Source: Ziziphus jujuba (taxonomy: Eukaryota > Streptophyta > Magnoliopsida > Rosales > Rhamnaceae). Taken from it: a stretch of 64,000 bases of DNA. The notes beneath the pieces are model-generated. The model had not been told where the DNA came from and did not search any database. It was given only the letters and a program-made list of their open reading frames with translations. Position numbers and translations under genes: made by a program. Within the stretch, counting starts at the first letter, position 1; each line of letters starts with the position of its first letter. The DNA lies in NCBI RefSeq assembly GCF_031755915.1, contig NC_083387.1, positions 26,725,001 through 26,789,000 on the forward strand. The letters run 5' to 3'. This document shows, in pieces, positions 1-11,222 of this stretch.

Positions 1-345
1 CGGAAAGTTGTTCGGTTTCCAAGCCCACACCGGTTTTATGCTGTGAAAGTTGATCCACATACAAAATTTAAGAAAAAGAAAATATGGGAATTGATGATGC
101 ATATTCCATCCTGCTGCAGAGTAAAACCAGAAACAACACAACATTTGAGGTTTGATCCAGGACTATCAAAATAATTTGTAAAGCTTTGGTTTCAAGAGGT
201 TTACCCACAAAAAAATTAAAAAAATAAATAAAAAATAAAAAATAAAATAAAATCAAAGAAAAGAAGCTGGTTTCAAGAGGTACCAAGGAAAAGAGAGGGG
301 ACACTATTACGCTCATTCAAACTACCTAGAAAGGAAGGGAGATAA

Positions 346-740
346 ATGCATGTTGTTTTGACCACACAAAAACCTGATTCTCATCCGTGGAAAGTAATGA
401 GAAAGGCTCTCAATGCCATTTCTGAATACGACTCCTTGGAAAGCTACGAGGCAGCACAATATCAAAGAGACGGAGATTCCATGAAAGCACAAGATCATGG
501 AGTAATCAAGATCAATTTTTACCTAAAACGAACATACGAAGCTGATGTGGCAGTACGTACTGTTGCAAAGAACCATCAAGGACTGATCTTATTTATTTGT
601 AAGGCAAGGCATGAGATTCTCTCCTGCAATCTGCTCTCAAAACTGAACCTATGATCTGGATTACAGATTGTGCACAAAAGAGATGTATTTTGCTCTCAAA
701 TAACAGTTAAGCTAATGCTTCTTGGTTAATAAGTGCATTT
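346..740 (+). pseudogene. RNase H-like remnant of a LINE (left copy)
   Basis: An open stretch of about 100 codons (346-654) contains a segment resembling the start of the plant LINE RNase H-like (RVT_3) domain: a IKINFYLKR strand followed by a TVAKNHQG turn, like the usual VKxNFDxA...VxRDHxG. The C-terminal half continues in a shifted frame (ITDCAQ, LLSNNS), so the reading frame is broken near 640. The same fragment is present in reverse orientation at 13085-13440. No start, promoter or catalytic acidic residues can be assigned; the ORF is probably not expressed. An exon of an unknown host gene is the alternative, but the broken frame and the LINE-like motifs make this less likely. Confidence 0.5.
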
Positions 741-1641
741 TCAAGATCTATGAGTCAAAGGTTGGATTGGTTAACAATAGAATACAAGGTTAAACCACTC
801 ACTCCAGATCTGTTTATTAACAAGGTTAAACCACTTACACCACATCGGGATGTAGCAGTATATTAACCTCTGTTTACCAACTTACTTAGACGATCTAGAA
901 AAGGAGGGAGACTCTAACTCCAGAAACAATGGATCGCATAAAATATGACCCTTTAAATTCAAAAGGCATGTGATATATCAACTTTAGAATCTTCTAAACT
1001 GAAAGTATATATTCATACCAGAGACGAGACAAGAACCATGTATATATGCAACTAGGAAGGTAATATGAATACTTTATGAGAAAAAGACAAACATTGCACA
1101 GTATATGATGCTTACACTGAATAGCACAAGAAAGCCAGGGGGGAAAAAAAAAAAAAAAAAAACAAAAAGACAAAAAAAATGTAAACAAAAGGATAACAAT
1201 AAAATGTGCAAAAAAATAGTTATATGACAAACATACAGTGACTTTAAGAAAAAAGGAATAATGAACAATAAGTTTATTAACAAGTAAGCAATTTTAGAAT
1301 CGCATCTGTTATTACTTAATCTAAACTTTGAAAACTATAGGTCAAACCAAAACCCACTAGGAAACTAAAAATAGTCGAAAAGGGAACAAACTGAGAAAAA
1401 TGGAGAGGACAAAGAAGCACAATCTCAGCGCATGAATCTGTCCTGTAGCTCTATTATGAAAGATCAGTCTAAAGTCCAGTTAAGAAAGAGAAGCAGGAGG
1501 CCCTTCCTTCGGCCAGCAAATTCTCAGAAATGGAGAAGGTTCCTAAAACAGAAGACCAAGAAAAGTTAAAGTGGGGGGAAGTGGGAAGTAGCCTCTCATC
1601 AGAAATCTCCAGAAACGCAGGCTCGCCGATATACAGGCTCA
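741..1641. other. 3' flank of left NLR, no gene seen
   Basis: AT-rich noncoding stretch with a poly(A) run at about 1144-1162. It mirrors 11223-12050 of the right arm, including a conserved CATATATACATGGTTCTTG-type segment and the region just behind the NLR stop codon. Nothing coding is visible; it probably carries the 3' UTR of the minus-strand NLR. Confidence 0.6.
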
Positions 1642-4326
1642 TCAAATCTGTAATCTAGGGCATCCCTCAATTCTGAGAGTACCTTTCGTATTAGGTATGC
1701 TGCCAGTTAATTTGGGACACTCTATCATAGAAAGATCCCTAAGGCAAGAGAAAGCTCCACCTCCCAGAAGCAACCATATTTGCCATTCTGGCATATCGCC
1801 AAAGTGTAAAATTTCCAAGGAAGGAAATGGATTTGCCACTGAACCATAAAACTCCTTGCCTATGACTGCCAACTTACCAAACCCCTTAATGTAGAGCTTG
1901 ATGAGAAAAGGTAACTGGCCAAGCGAAGGCAATTGAAAACAGTTTTCACCATCGCTTAAACAGATGCAGCATAAATTGGTAAATGAAGCATTTCCAAACC
2001 ATTCAGGGAATCTGGTACCTCGATAAGAGCAGACAGATAATTTCTCCACCTTCCTGGGAGGCCGGAGGCTGTCAAGGACTTGAAGTTCGACTTCTGAATT
2101 GTCAGCGGGACCATCCCATTTGAAACATATATCGGTTAGCTGCAACTTACCCTCTAAATTGGCCTGCAAAATATCCCCAACAATAACATTTTGGAGCCCT
2201 GAAATACAAAGTCTTCCACACAATTGAAGATTCTGAAGCTCCTTGATGCGAGATCCATTGGCCTTGCCCAGAACAAAATTGGTTAACGTCTGCAGGTCTT
2301 TCAAAGCGGACATGTGCGGAGGCATCTCCACCAGAGGCGTGCCTGTAGTGTCAAGGCAGCGTAACTTGGTTAGGTGCCTCATAAGGAATGGCAGTCGAGC
2401 AAGAGCGGTACAGCATACCAATAGTAAAGTCTGCAGGTGAAAGCAACTACAAACTACATCAGGTATCGCTTGCAACTGAGTATAAGACAAGTCCAAGTAT
2501 CTTAGATGCTTCAACATGCCAATGGAATCAGGCAACTGGGTGATAGGATACATGGACAGAGAAAGCACTCTCAAGTATGTCAGAATTCGGAACAACTTTG
2601 TCAGCACTGAGCGGTCCCATTTGAATGTTTTGTTGTCCTCCATGGGTCCCAAAGGCAGGAATGTGCGCAGGCGCTTGCTTTCAGACAAAGCCTCAAATTT
2701 CTTGACGTCCTGAATCTCTCGTCTCTTATAGGACAGATGACGAGTCTTGCGCACAGGGGTGAAGGAGCTATTGTTCTCCAGCCTCAAACAGAACTGTCCT
2801 GACAGCGATGTAGCCAAATTGTTCGCAAGGCAGTGCATGGTGAAATAGGATTCGTTTTGTCTTGATTGATGGATCAAGGACCTCGATTTCAGATCATGGA
2901 AGTACTCTTCCCCAACTTGTTCGATGGTCTTCCCATTTTGAGGTTCCAGAAGCCCTTCTGCATTCCACAAGAAGATTAAGTCTTGCATCTGGAATTCATA
3001 ACCACAGTGATATATTGAGCAGTGAGTAAAGCATCGCTTGAGATGTTGAGGAAGGGAAAGGTAGCTGAACCATAGAGCAGGAAGAATATCACTCTCCCTT
3101 TCAGACCGCTTCCATATTGGGCTGCTTAGAATCCTGTCCCATTCCTCAGGATTGGGTTCAAGCCGCAAAATGGAGCCAATCAATTTGATTGCGAAGGGAT
3201 TGCCTTGGCATTTGCTAACAAGCCTTTTGCCAACTATTTCCAGATACTGAGGAAAATGTGAGGATGTGGCGACGCCATGAAAGATGCGCTCGGCGAATAG
3301 CTTCCAGCAATCTTCATCATGAGAAATGGGGTTGAGGAGGTGAATAATTGTGAAGGTAGGCATCAGCACAGGTTCAGGACATGTGGAAGCGGTCATAATG
3401 ATCTTACTCCTACTACCTCCAAACTCAGAAAGAATCCCCAGGGCATGTGGATCAAAAGGATTGCGGTTGCAGTTAGAATCCAGAACAAGTAGGAAATTCT
3501 TGCCGGCCAAAGCATCCTTCAATCTAGCTTGAAGTCGGGATGCATCCTCCTCCAGCGGATTACAGGGGGGTTGGCAAGTGAGCTCCTCCAAAAGTGTTCT
3601 AGTCATTCTGAGAGCATCAAAGTCATCTAACACAGGGACCCAGAGCAGAAGGTCAAAGTGGGCGTTAATTCGATCATCAGAGAAGACGAATTGAGCAAGA
3701 GCAGACTTGCCAATCCCATCAGGGCCCACTATGAGTGCAAACTTATTAGTGCCACAGGCATCAGCATCAGCATCATCATCATCAGAGAGCAACCAACCAA
3801 CAATGGCCTCAATATCAGAATCTCTGCCATAAAGCTTAGATTCCTCAACAAAAGAGGTTGAGGGTATCCTCCGGAGAGGTCTAATACTGTCAGCACCTTC
3901 TTTGAAACCAAACATGTTCTTGAGTTTGAGAATACATTCCAAACAATTAATGGTCTTGACAAGCTCAGGTTCTATCTTTTTACCGAAAGGAGAGACGAGT
4001 TGGGACAAGTAGTCGAATACCTGGATCGCGCTGCTGCCTTGTTCCTTTCTCTGTTTGGATTGGACGTCATGAAAATCGATGGTCTCCAGGGCGTCCTCTC
4101 CGTCGTACAGAAGCTCCTGCAGCTCAGCAACCAAAGCCTTGCCGTCGGAGCTAGTGATGTGCTTCTCTTCAGCATCATAGTACAAGCTTTTAGCCGCCAG
4201 CAAGTAAAACTTCAAATTTTTGCTCATTTCCTCTGTGTTCGCCCCTCCTTTTCTCCCCCGCATCCACTCCATCAAATCTCCTGAAAACAGCTTCTCCAGG
4301 CAAGTCGACAGCATCCATTCTTCCAT
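1642..4326 (-). CDS. CC-NB-ARC-LRR protein (NLR), left copy, degenerate motifs
   Basis: Uninterrupted 894-codon frame starting with ATG at 4326 directly behind a CT/GA-rich leader. Domain order fits the RGA/RPPL1-like CNL family: coiled-coil N-terminus (about 1-150) with an EDVID-like LLYDGEDALETI at 72-83, NB-ARC (about 165-500) and leucine-rich repeats from about 540 to the end. The P-loop is GPDGIGKSAL (201-210), so the nucleotide-binding Lys is kept. Kinase-2 reads LLVLDSNC (279-286), lacking the second Asp and the Trp of LDDVW; the GLPL site is GNPFAIK (375-381); the MHD position is MHC (497-499); the RNBS-D region has LWNAEG instead of LWMAEG. The family acts in cytosolic or nuclear pathogen recognition. 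At 894 aa it is shorter than typical members (above 1100), the LRR being cut short. It may be a decoy/regulatory NLR or a decaying gene; an intact frame argues for recent or continuing constraint. Confidence 0.9.
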   Translation of the reverse strand: MEEWMLSTCLEKLFSGDLMEWMRGRKGGANTEEMSKNLKFYLLAAKSLYYDAEEKHITSSDGKALVAELQELLYDGEDALETIDFHDVQSKQRKEQGSSAIQVFDYLSQLVSPFGKKIEPELVKTINCLECILKLKNMFGFKEGADSIRPLRRIPSTSFVEESKLYGRDSDIEAIVGWLLSDDDDADADACGTNKFALIVGPDGIGKSALAQFVFSDDRINAHFDLLLWVPVLDDFDALRMTRTLLEELTCQPPCNPLEEDASRLQARLKDALAGKNFLLVLDSNCNRNPFDPHALGILSEFGGSRSKIIMTASTCPEPVLMPTFTIIHLLNPISHDEDCWKLFAERIFHGVATSSHFPQYLEIVGKRLVSKCQGNPFAIKLIGSILRLEPNPEEWDRILSSPIWKRSERESDILPALWFSYLSLPQHLKRCFTHCSIYHCGYEFQMQDLIFLWNAEGLLEPQNGKTIEQVGEEYFHDLKSRSLIHQSRQNESYFTMHCLANNLATSLSGQFCLRLENNSSFTPVRKTRHLSYKRREIQDVKKFEALSESKRLRTFLPLGPMEDNKTFKWDRSVLTKLFRILTYLRVLSLSMYPITQLPDSIGMLKHLRYLDLSYTQLQAIPDVVCSCFHLQTLLLVCCTALARLPFLMRHLTKLRCLDTTGTPLVEMPPHMSALKDLQTLTNFVLGKANGSRIKELQNLQLCGRLCISGLQNVIVGDILQANLEGKLQLTDICFKWDGPADNSEVELQVLDSLRPPRKVEKLSVCSYRGTRFPEWFGNASFTNLCCICLSDGENCFQLPSLGQLPFLIKLYIKGFGKLAVIGKEFYGSVANPFPSLEILHFGDMPEWQIWLLLGGGAFSCLRDLSMIECPKLTGSIPNTKGTLRIEGCPRLQI

Positions 4327-5111
4327 TCTCTCTCTCTTTCTCGCGTTATGTGAAGGTGGGAAATGATAGATTTAATCAGGACCGTTTAAAGGGTTTCTCT
4401 TTGCAACTCAACCCAGAACCCGGTTCCAACCATGATTGATCAAAAGCTAAGGTTTGGATTAGATGGTGTGGAGTGGGAACCGATTGATTTGATCTGGAAC
4501 GATTAAATTTTCCTGAACCAAACGATATATGATTTGGGTAATTATTTCGGTAACTAAGGGTTTCTGTGTCTCATCATCAACCCGATTACTTGCTAGATTT
4601 TCTAAAGGCGACCCAAACAGAAACACAGATGATGTTGTCAGTGAGGGCTTCTGTGTCTGTTTCTGTCTCTGGCTCTGTGTGTGTCACAACCTGACGCCGT
4701 TAAGTCATGCCGTTAAAGTTTGCTGAACCACAGGAAGCCTTTTTTTTATTTATTTTTTGGTGGGGATTCTGAGCTACAAAAAACTCATTTGAATATCCAA
4801 GGATAAAAAAAAAATCCCCATTGTAAATTTATTTTTTCTTTTTCTATGTTTTTCCTTTTTTTTTCATTTGAAGTATGTTAATATAATTGCTATTAAGGTC
4901 CTCTCAGAATAATTAAAATAATAATCATAATGGATTGAATAAATTTTTTTCCGAACGGTTTAATTGATATATGTATGTAGTTAGCCTTTATCAAGTTACT
5001 CATACTTTAATAGCATCAAGCTATGAGATTAACTTTTACTTTTTACATACTGAACCAACCTATTTAAACAAATCCAAGAAAATTCCAACAGCTTGATAAG
5101 AGAAATTGGCA

Positions 5112-5145
<34 letters not shown>

Positions 5146-5580
5146 GGTTTTTGATAGCAGAGATATTAGTTTAACATTAACATACATTAACATATGTAAA
5201 CTTCTTTTCCAAAAAATAAAAATAAAATAAAATAAAAACCGCATATGTCAACATGATAATAGACAAGTTATATACATGTATGTCATTCAATTTCTTGTGG
5301 TACATTTTTTTTTTTTTGGGGTAAATAAAAATTGTACCTTTTGGCAAATAATTTCTAGGATTACATAAACGATACATTTACCTTTGTATCCATTTTGTTC
5401 CAAACACTACTATTCTCTCAATCAAACCATTACAAATTTTCTTTACAGGAAAAAAATATATATATATATATTAGTTAACGAATATATATATATATATATA
5501 TATATATTTTCGTAGTGACATATCCATATACTAAAAATCTACTATTATTTTAGATAACGCAGCTGAAATTGCTTTCATGG
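4327..5580 (-). promoter_or_regulatory. 5' flank of left NLR, duplicated in right arm
   Basis: The region upstream of the minus-strand NLR. A CT-rich leader touches the start codon. A variant (ACAGAC/CAGA)n-like tract lies at 4640-4690, a T run of about 28 bases at 5115-5143 and a (TA)n tract at 5455-5507. Most of it aligns inverted with 7519-8525, so the duplicated genes inherited the same proximal promoter. No TATA box can be assigned with confidence. Confidence 0.5.
5455..5507. repeat. (TA)n microsatellite
   Basis: Two TA runs separated by TTAGTTAACGAA. They are absent from the matching position of the right arm (about 7640-7680), where a T run is found instead. Confidence 0.9.
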
Positions 5581-7518
5581 CTTTATTATTATTCACTCTC
5601 TCTCTCTCTTTTCCCTCTCTCTCTCTCGTTTTTTCCACCATTTTCCGCCGGTTTCCGCCACTTCAACATTTCCTATTGTCTTCGTCTGTTTCTGCTGCTT
5701 AGACTATTTCCTTCGTTTTCCGGTGGCCGTTTTCTACCGACTGTTTTCCACTGTTTTCTTCCAATTTTCTGCCGGTTTCCACCGGTTAGGTTGAAAGATA
5801 AAAACGGAAATCAAAGATGCATTTTCCTATCCTTAAAATTGTCTTTATTTTTCCTTGTATTTTTAATATTTCAAACCAAATATAACAAAATGGACAAGTG
5901 AAAAATGCAAAGAACAATAGAAATTCACATTTTCATTATGGGATTATGATGCTTTTCACTTATGGCATACATTTTCCAGCAACTCCTTTTTAAGTAGACC
6001 CATTAATGAATGGTCCAATTCATACATCAAACACCTATAATTGGCATTATTACGAACTACGAAAATCCAATTAATAGAATTAAATTCTAACGGAATGGCT
6101 AACAAAGTAAAACCGCACAAAACTGGTCAATTACCTTCTTTCTTGGAGATATTAACAATCATGGTAATGTGAAGAGATGATAAATTTAATAAAAATATAT
6201 CTATATATATATATATTTATTAATAATTATTGTTTAGATGATTAATGAATGGAAAAGGAAGTAAAGAAAAAATAAGAGATCCTATATATAAAATATCTCA
6301 ATTAATTAGTTTTTAATTAGTAATGATAATTTTAAAATATTAAAAAGTCTTATTAAACTTTTTTTTTCTTTCATTTCCAGTTAAATTTGAGTAGAAATCT
6401 AAATATATTAAAATCGATATAATTTAATCTTTTCATTTCCTTCTCTATCGTTTCCTTTTTATTAATTTTAAAATTCAAATAAAAAATTGAATATTTTCCT
6501 TTTTTTTTTCCCCCTCTTATTCCATCAATGAAATAGATTGCATCAATAGTTAACTTTTAAAAAAATAAAATAAAAAAATTAAGACGTGGACTTTATGACA
6601 TAATGAAATTTAGAATCCAGTGGAAGAGACCTAATGGTAAAAACATAAGATCCACCTATTAAAAGCCTGAACATATATATATATATATATATTCTTTTTG
6701 CTGCAAGTGTATATAATATTATTTTGATATGTTTGTTTCTTTGATTACTGGTACAATATTGCGAATTATTATATCCACAAAAAAAATAAAGCAACATTGC
6801 AAACAATAAGTTTTATATAAAATGACATACGAACTGAATTAATTTTATTTGACATTTAATTTAGAATTGTGTAAAATGAAATTTTTTTTATTAGTTTTTA
6901 TAAATCTTATGTTTTGAAAAGAAAGTCTTAAGGCTGTATAAAGATACTTTTAAGATTTTCTTGATACGTATGTTTTTATAAGAAGTTAGAGCTTCCATGC
7001 ATCCAAACACTTCCCGTTCAAATAAAATCAAATTCCTGCACCTTTGAGAATGAGACGAATTTTCTTTTTAACCCAAAAATGAGCCAGTTCGGCTTTTCTT
7101 TTATTTATTTATTTTTATTTTTTAGGTGAAATAATGAGCCAATTCTTGAAAGAGAGGAACATCTATTGTGCAAATTTTGTACTAAATAGCAATAATAGAT
7201 GTCGACCAACAATGGTTTAATGTGTTAATAACGGCTTTAAGTGTTAAGCGTAGCTTAAACGCTTCCTATATTTCCTCTCTCCACCATAAAAGTCCACAAT
7301 CTTCAACATGGTCAAACCATATTTCACATTCACACGAATCACGACCATTGAACTCGAATTCAATTTGCCTAACTGTAATTGATGCATAATATGTTTTTGT
7401 TTTTTTGTTTTTTTTTTTGGGATTTTTTGGTTTTTCAAATTTTCATTAAATAAGTAAAAAAGAAATGGCGGTGATAACAACAAAGCTACGTTGACCCTTA
7501 AAAAAAAAAAAAAAAAAA
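5581..7518. other. Unique spacer between inverted arms, no gene seen
   Basis: About 1.9 kb between the arms. 5588-5790 is pyrimidine-rich with CCGCCGGTTTCCGCC-like motifs. The rest is AT-rich with (TA)n at about 6668-6692 and A/T runs. The longest open frame (5569-5901) is low-complexity Leu/Phe/Ser and is not convincing. A 14-base direct repeat near AATGAGCCA (7079 and 7133) is the only other structure noted. Confidence 0.6.
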
Positions 7519-8525
7519 GCCATGAAAATAACTTCAGCTTCGTTATCTAAAATAATAATGGATTTTTAGTACAAGGATATGTAATTACAAAAATAAAACA
7601 AAACAAAAAAAAATCAAATAAAATAAAAAATTCGTTGACTAAGATTTTCATTTTTTTTTTTTGTTTTTTTTCTGTAAAGAAAATTTGTAATGGTTTGATT
7701 GAGAGAATAGTAGTGTTTGGAGGAAAATGAATACAAAGGTAAATGTATCATGTATGTATGTAATCCAGAAATTATTTGGCGAAAGGTACAATTTTAATTT
7801 ACCAAAAAAACAAAAATGCAATACTAGAAATTGAATGGCATACATGTATATAACTTGTCGATTATCATGTTGACATATGCGTTTTTTTTTTTTTTGGAAA
7901 GGAAGTTTACATATGTTAATGCCGAACTAATATCTCTGCTATCAAAAACAAAAACAAAAAAACAAAAATGCTAATGTCTCTTATTAATACTGTTGGAATT
8001 TTCTTGGATTTGTTTAAATAGGTTGGTTCCGTATATGAAAAGTAAATCTCATAGCTTGATATTAAAGTATGAGCAACTTGATAAATGCTAACCACATACA
8101 TATCTCAATTCAACCGTCAGGAAAAAGAATATTCAATCCATTATTATTATTATTTTAATTATTCTGAGAGGACCTTAATAAACAATTGTATTAACATACT
8201 TCAAATGGCCAAAAAAAAAAAAAAGAGAGGAAAAACATACAAAAAGAAAAAATGGGGATTTTTTGATGGTTGGATATTCAAATGTGTATTTTGTAGTTCA
8301 GATTCCCCACCAAAAAAGAAAAAAGGAAGCTTCCTGCGGTTCAGGGAAATTTAACGGTATGTCTTAACGGCGTCAGGTTGAGACACGAACAGAGCCAGAC
8401 ACAGACACAGACACAGACACAGACACAGAAACCCCCACTGACAAATCTCCTGTGTTTCTGTTTCGGTCGCCTTCAGAAATCTAGCTGGTAATCGGAAGAA
8501 GAGAGAGAGAGAGAGAGAGAGGAGA
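7519..8525 (+). promoter_or_regulatory. 5' flank of right NLR
   Basis: Mirror of 4327-5580. It carries a six-base tandem repeat (ACAGAC)n at about 8396-8430 and a (GA)n tract at 8498-8520 that ends five bases before the start codon, so the GA tract probably lies in the 5' UTR. GA/CT-rich leaders are common in plant mRNAs. No TATA box was assigned. Confidence 0.5.
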
Positions 8526-11222
8526 ATGGAACAATGGATACTGTCGACTTCCCTGGAGGCGGTAGCGGAGAAGCTGTTTTCAGGAGATTTCATGGAGTGG
8601 ATGGGGGGGAGAAAAGGAGGGGCGAACATGGAGGAAATGAGCAAGAATTTGAAGTTTTACTTGCTGGCGGCTAAGAGCTTGTACTATGATGCTGAAGAGA
8701 AGCACATCACCAGCTCCGACGGGAAGGCTTTGGTTGATGAGCTGCAGGAGCTTCTGTACGACGGAGAGGACGCCCTGGAGACGATCGATATTCATGGCAT
8801 CCAATCCAAACAGAGAAAGGAACACGGCAGCAGCGCGACTCAGGTATTCAACTACTTGTCCGAACTCGTCTCTCCTTTTGGTAAAAAAATAGAACCTGAT
8901 CTTGTCAAGACCATTAATTGTTTGGAATGTATTCTCAAACTCAAGAACATGTTTGGTTTGAAAGAAAGCGCTGAAACTATTAGACCTCTCCGGAGGATAC
9001 CCTCAACAACCTCTTTTGCTGAGGAATCTAAGCTTTATGGTAGAGATTCTGATATTGAGGCCATTGTTGGTTGGTTGCTCTCTGATGATGATGCTGACGC
9101 TGATGACTGTAGCACTAAGTTTGCACTCATAGTGGGCCCTGATGGGATTGGCAAGTCTGCTCTTGCTCAATTCATTTTTTCTGATGATCGAATTAACGCC
9201 CACTTTGACCTTCTGCTCTGGGTCCCTGTGTTAGATGACTTTGATGCTCTGAGAATGAGTAGAACACTTTTGGAGGGGCTCATTTGCCAACCTCCCTGTA
9301 ATCCGATGGAGGAGGAGGATGCATCCCGACTTCAAGCTAGATTGAAGGATGCTTTGGCCGGCAAGAATTTCCTACTTGTTCTGGATTCTAATTGCCACCG
9401 CAATCCCTTTGATCCCCATGCCTTGGGGATTCTCTCTGAGTTTGGAGGTAGTCGGAGTAAGATCATTATGACCGCTTCCACATGTCCTGAACCTGTGCTG
9501 ATGCGTACCTTCACAATTATTCACCACCTCAACCCCATTTCTCATGATGAAGATTGCTGGAAGCTATTCGCCGAGCGCATCTTTCATGGCGTCGCCACAT
9601 TCTCACATTTTCCTCAGTATCTGGAAATAGTTGGCAAAAGGCTTGTTAGCAAATGCCAAGGCAATCCCTTCGCAATCAAATTGATGGGCTGCATTTTGCG
9701 GCTTGAACGCAATCCCGAGGAATGGGACAGGATTCTAAGCAGCCCAATATGGAAGCTGTCTGAAAGGGAGAGTGATATTCTTCCTGCTCTATGGTTCAGC
9801 TACCTTTCCCTTCCTCAACATCTCAAGCGATGCTTTACTCACTGCTCAATATATCACTGTGGTTATGAATTCCAGATGCAAGACTTAATCTCCTTGTGGA
9901 TGGCAGAAGGGCTTCTGGAACCTCAAAATGGGAAGACCATCGAACAAGTTGGGGAAGAGTACTTCCATGATCTGAAATCGAGGTCCTTGATCCATCAATC
10001 AAGACAAAACGAATCCTATTTCACCATGCACTGCCTTGTGAACAATTTGGCTACATCGCTGTCAGGACAGTTCTGTTTGAGGCTGGAGAACAATAGCTCC
10101 TTCACCCCTGTGCGCAAGACTCGTCATCTGTCCTATAAGAGACAAGAGATTCAGGACGTCAAGAAATTTGAGGCTTTGTCTGAAAGCAAGCGCCTGCGCA
10201 CATTCCTGCCTTTGGGACCCATGGAGGACAACAAAACATTCAAATGGGACCGCTCGGCGCTGACAAGGTTGTTCCAAATTCTGACATACTTGAGAGTGCT
10301 TTCTCTGTCCATGTATCCTATCACCCAGTTGCCCGATTCCATTGGCATGTTGAAGCATCTAAGATACTTGGACTTGTCTTATACTCAATTGCAAGCGATA
10401 CCTGATGTAGTTTGTACTTGGGTTAACCTGCAGACTTTACTATTGGTATGCTGTACCGCTCTTGCTCGACTGCCATCCCTTATGAGGCACCTAACCAAGC
10501 TACGCCGCCTTGACACTACAGGCACACCTCTGGTGGAGATGCCACTGCACATGTCCGCTTTGAAAGACCTGCAGACGTTAACCAATTTTGTTCTGGGCAA
10601 GGGTAATGGATCTGGCATCAAGGAGCTTCAGAATCTTCAATTGTGTGGAAGACTTTGTATTACAGGGCTCCAAAATGTTATCGTTGAGGATATTTTGCAG
10701 GCCAATTTAGAGGGTAAGTTGCAGCTAACCGATATAAGTTTCAAATGGGATGGTCCAGCTGACAATTCAGAAATTGAACTTCAAGTCCTTGACAACCTCC
10801 GGCCTCCCAGAAAGGTGGAGAAATTATCTGTCTGCTCTTATCAAGGTACCAGATTTCCTGAATGGTTTGGAAATGCTTCTTTTACAAATTTATACTGCAT
10901 CTGTTTAAGCGATGGTGAAAACTGTTTTCAATTGCCTTCGCTTGGCCAGTTACCTTTTCTCATAGAGCTCTACATTAAGGGGTTTGGTAAGTTGGCAGTC
11001 ATAGGCAAGGAGTTTTATGGTTCGGCAGCAAATCCGTTTCCTTCCTTGGAAGTTTTACACTTTGGCGATATGCCAGAATGGCAAGTATGGTTGCTTCCGG
11101 GAGGTGGAGCTTTCTCTCGCCTTAGAGATCTTTCTATGATAGAGTGTCCCAAATTAACTGGCAGCATACCTAATACGAAAGGTACACCCAGCATTGAGGG
11201 ATGCCCTGGATTACAGATTTGA
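8526..11222 (+). CDS. CC-NB-ARC-LRR protein (NLR), right copy, degenerate motifs
   Basis: Uninterrupted 898-codon frame, ATG at 8526 after a (GA)n leader, stop TGA at 11220-11222. Nearly identical to the left copy but with four extra residues (AVAE, about 12-15) near the N-terminus. It keeps the P-loop GPDGIGKSAL and, unlike the left copy, a normal LWMAEGLL in RNBS-D. Kinase-2 is LLVLDSNC, the GLPL site GNPFAIK and the MHD site MHC, as in the left copy, so these changes predate the duplication. LRR motifs such as LRVLSLSMYPITQLPDSIG follow. The C-terminus stops at GCPGLQI, in the middle of what is normally a longer LRR region. It is divergently oriented from the left copy with 4.2 kb between the start codons. 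The role, by family, is intracellular immune receptor; nucleotide hydrolysis is doubtful given the kinase-2 change. Confidence 0.92.
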   Translation: MEQWILSTSLEAVAEKLFSGDFMEWMGGRKGGANMEEMSKNLKFYLLAAKSLYYDAEEKHITSSDGKALVDELQELLYDGEDALETIDIHGIQSKQRKEHGSSATQVFNYLSELVSPFGKKIEPDLVKTINCLECILKLKNMFGLKESAETIRPLRRIPSTTSFAEESKLYGRDSDIEAIVGWLLSDDDADADDCSTKFALIVGPDGIGKSALAQFIFSDDRINAHFDLLLWVPVLDDFDALRMSRTLLEGLICQPPCNPMEEEDASRLQARLKDALAGKNFLLVLDSNCHRNPFDPHALGILSEFGGSRSKIIMTASTCPEPVLMRTFTIIHHLNPISHDEDCWKLFAERIFHGVATFSHFPQYLEIVGKRLVSKCQGNPFAIKLMGCILRLERNPEEWDRILSSPIWKLSERESDILPALWFSYLSLPQHLKRCFTHCSIYHCGYEFQMQDLISLWMAEGLLEPQNGKTIEQVGEEYFHDLKSRSLIHQSRQNESYFTMHCLVNNLATSLSGQFCLRLENNSSFTPVRKTRHLSYKRQEIQDVKKFEALSESKRLRTFLPLGPMEDNKTFKWDRSALTRLFQILTYLRVLSLSMYPITQLPDSIGMLKHLRYLDLSYTQLQAIPDVVCTWVNLQTLLLVCCTALARLPSLMRHLTKLRRLDTTGTPLVEMPLHMSALKDLQTLTNFVLGKGNGSGIKELQNLQLCGRLCITGLQNVIVEDILQANLEGKLQLTDISFKWDGPADNSEIELQVLDNLRPPRKVEKLSVCSYQGTRFPEWFGNASFTNLYCICLSDGENCFQLPSLGQLPFLIELYIKGFGKLAVIGKEFYGSAANPFPSLEVLHFGDMPEWQVWLLPGGGAFSRLRDLSMIECPKLTGSIPNTKGTPSIEGCPGLQI

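Larger units (their letters stand above)
1..5580. repeat. Left arm of large inverted duplication
   Basis: This arm reads as the reverse complement of 7519-13930. Matching landmarks are the NLR genes, the 3' flanks (1561-1641 against 11223-11300), the 5' flanks (4327-5580 against 7519-8525), the LINE remnant and the block ending at base 1. The match stops near 5580 and 7519, where both arms contain TTATCTAAAATAATA-like sequence next to GCTTTCATGG or its complement. The outer end is cut by the window start, so the duplication may be longer. Confidence 0.85.

Noticed and set aside
5569..5901. 110-codon frame in the spacer
   Set aside because: Low-complexity Leu/Ser/Phe from a pyrimidine-rich tract; no domain and no second copy.
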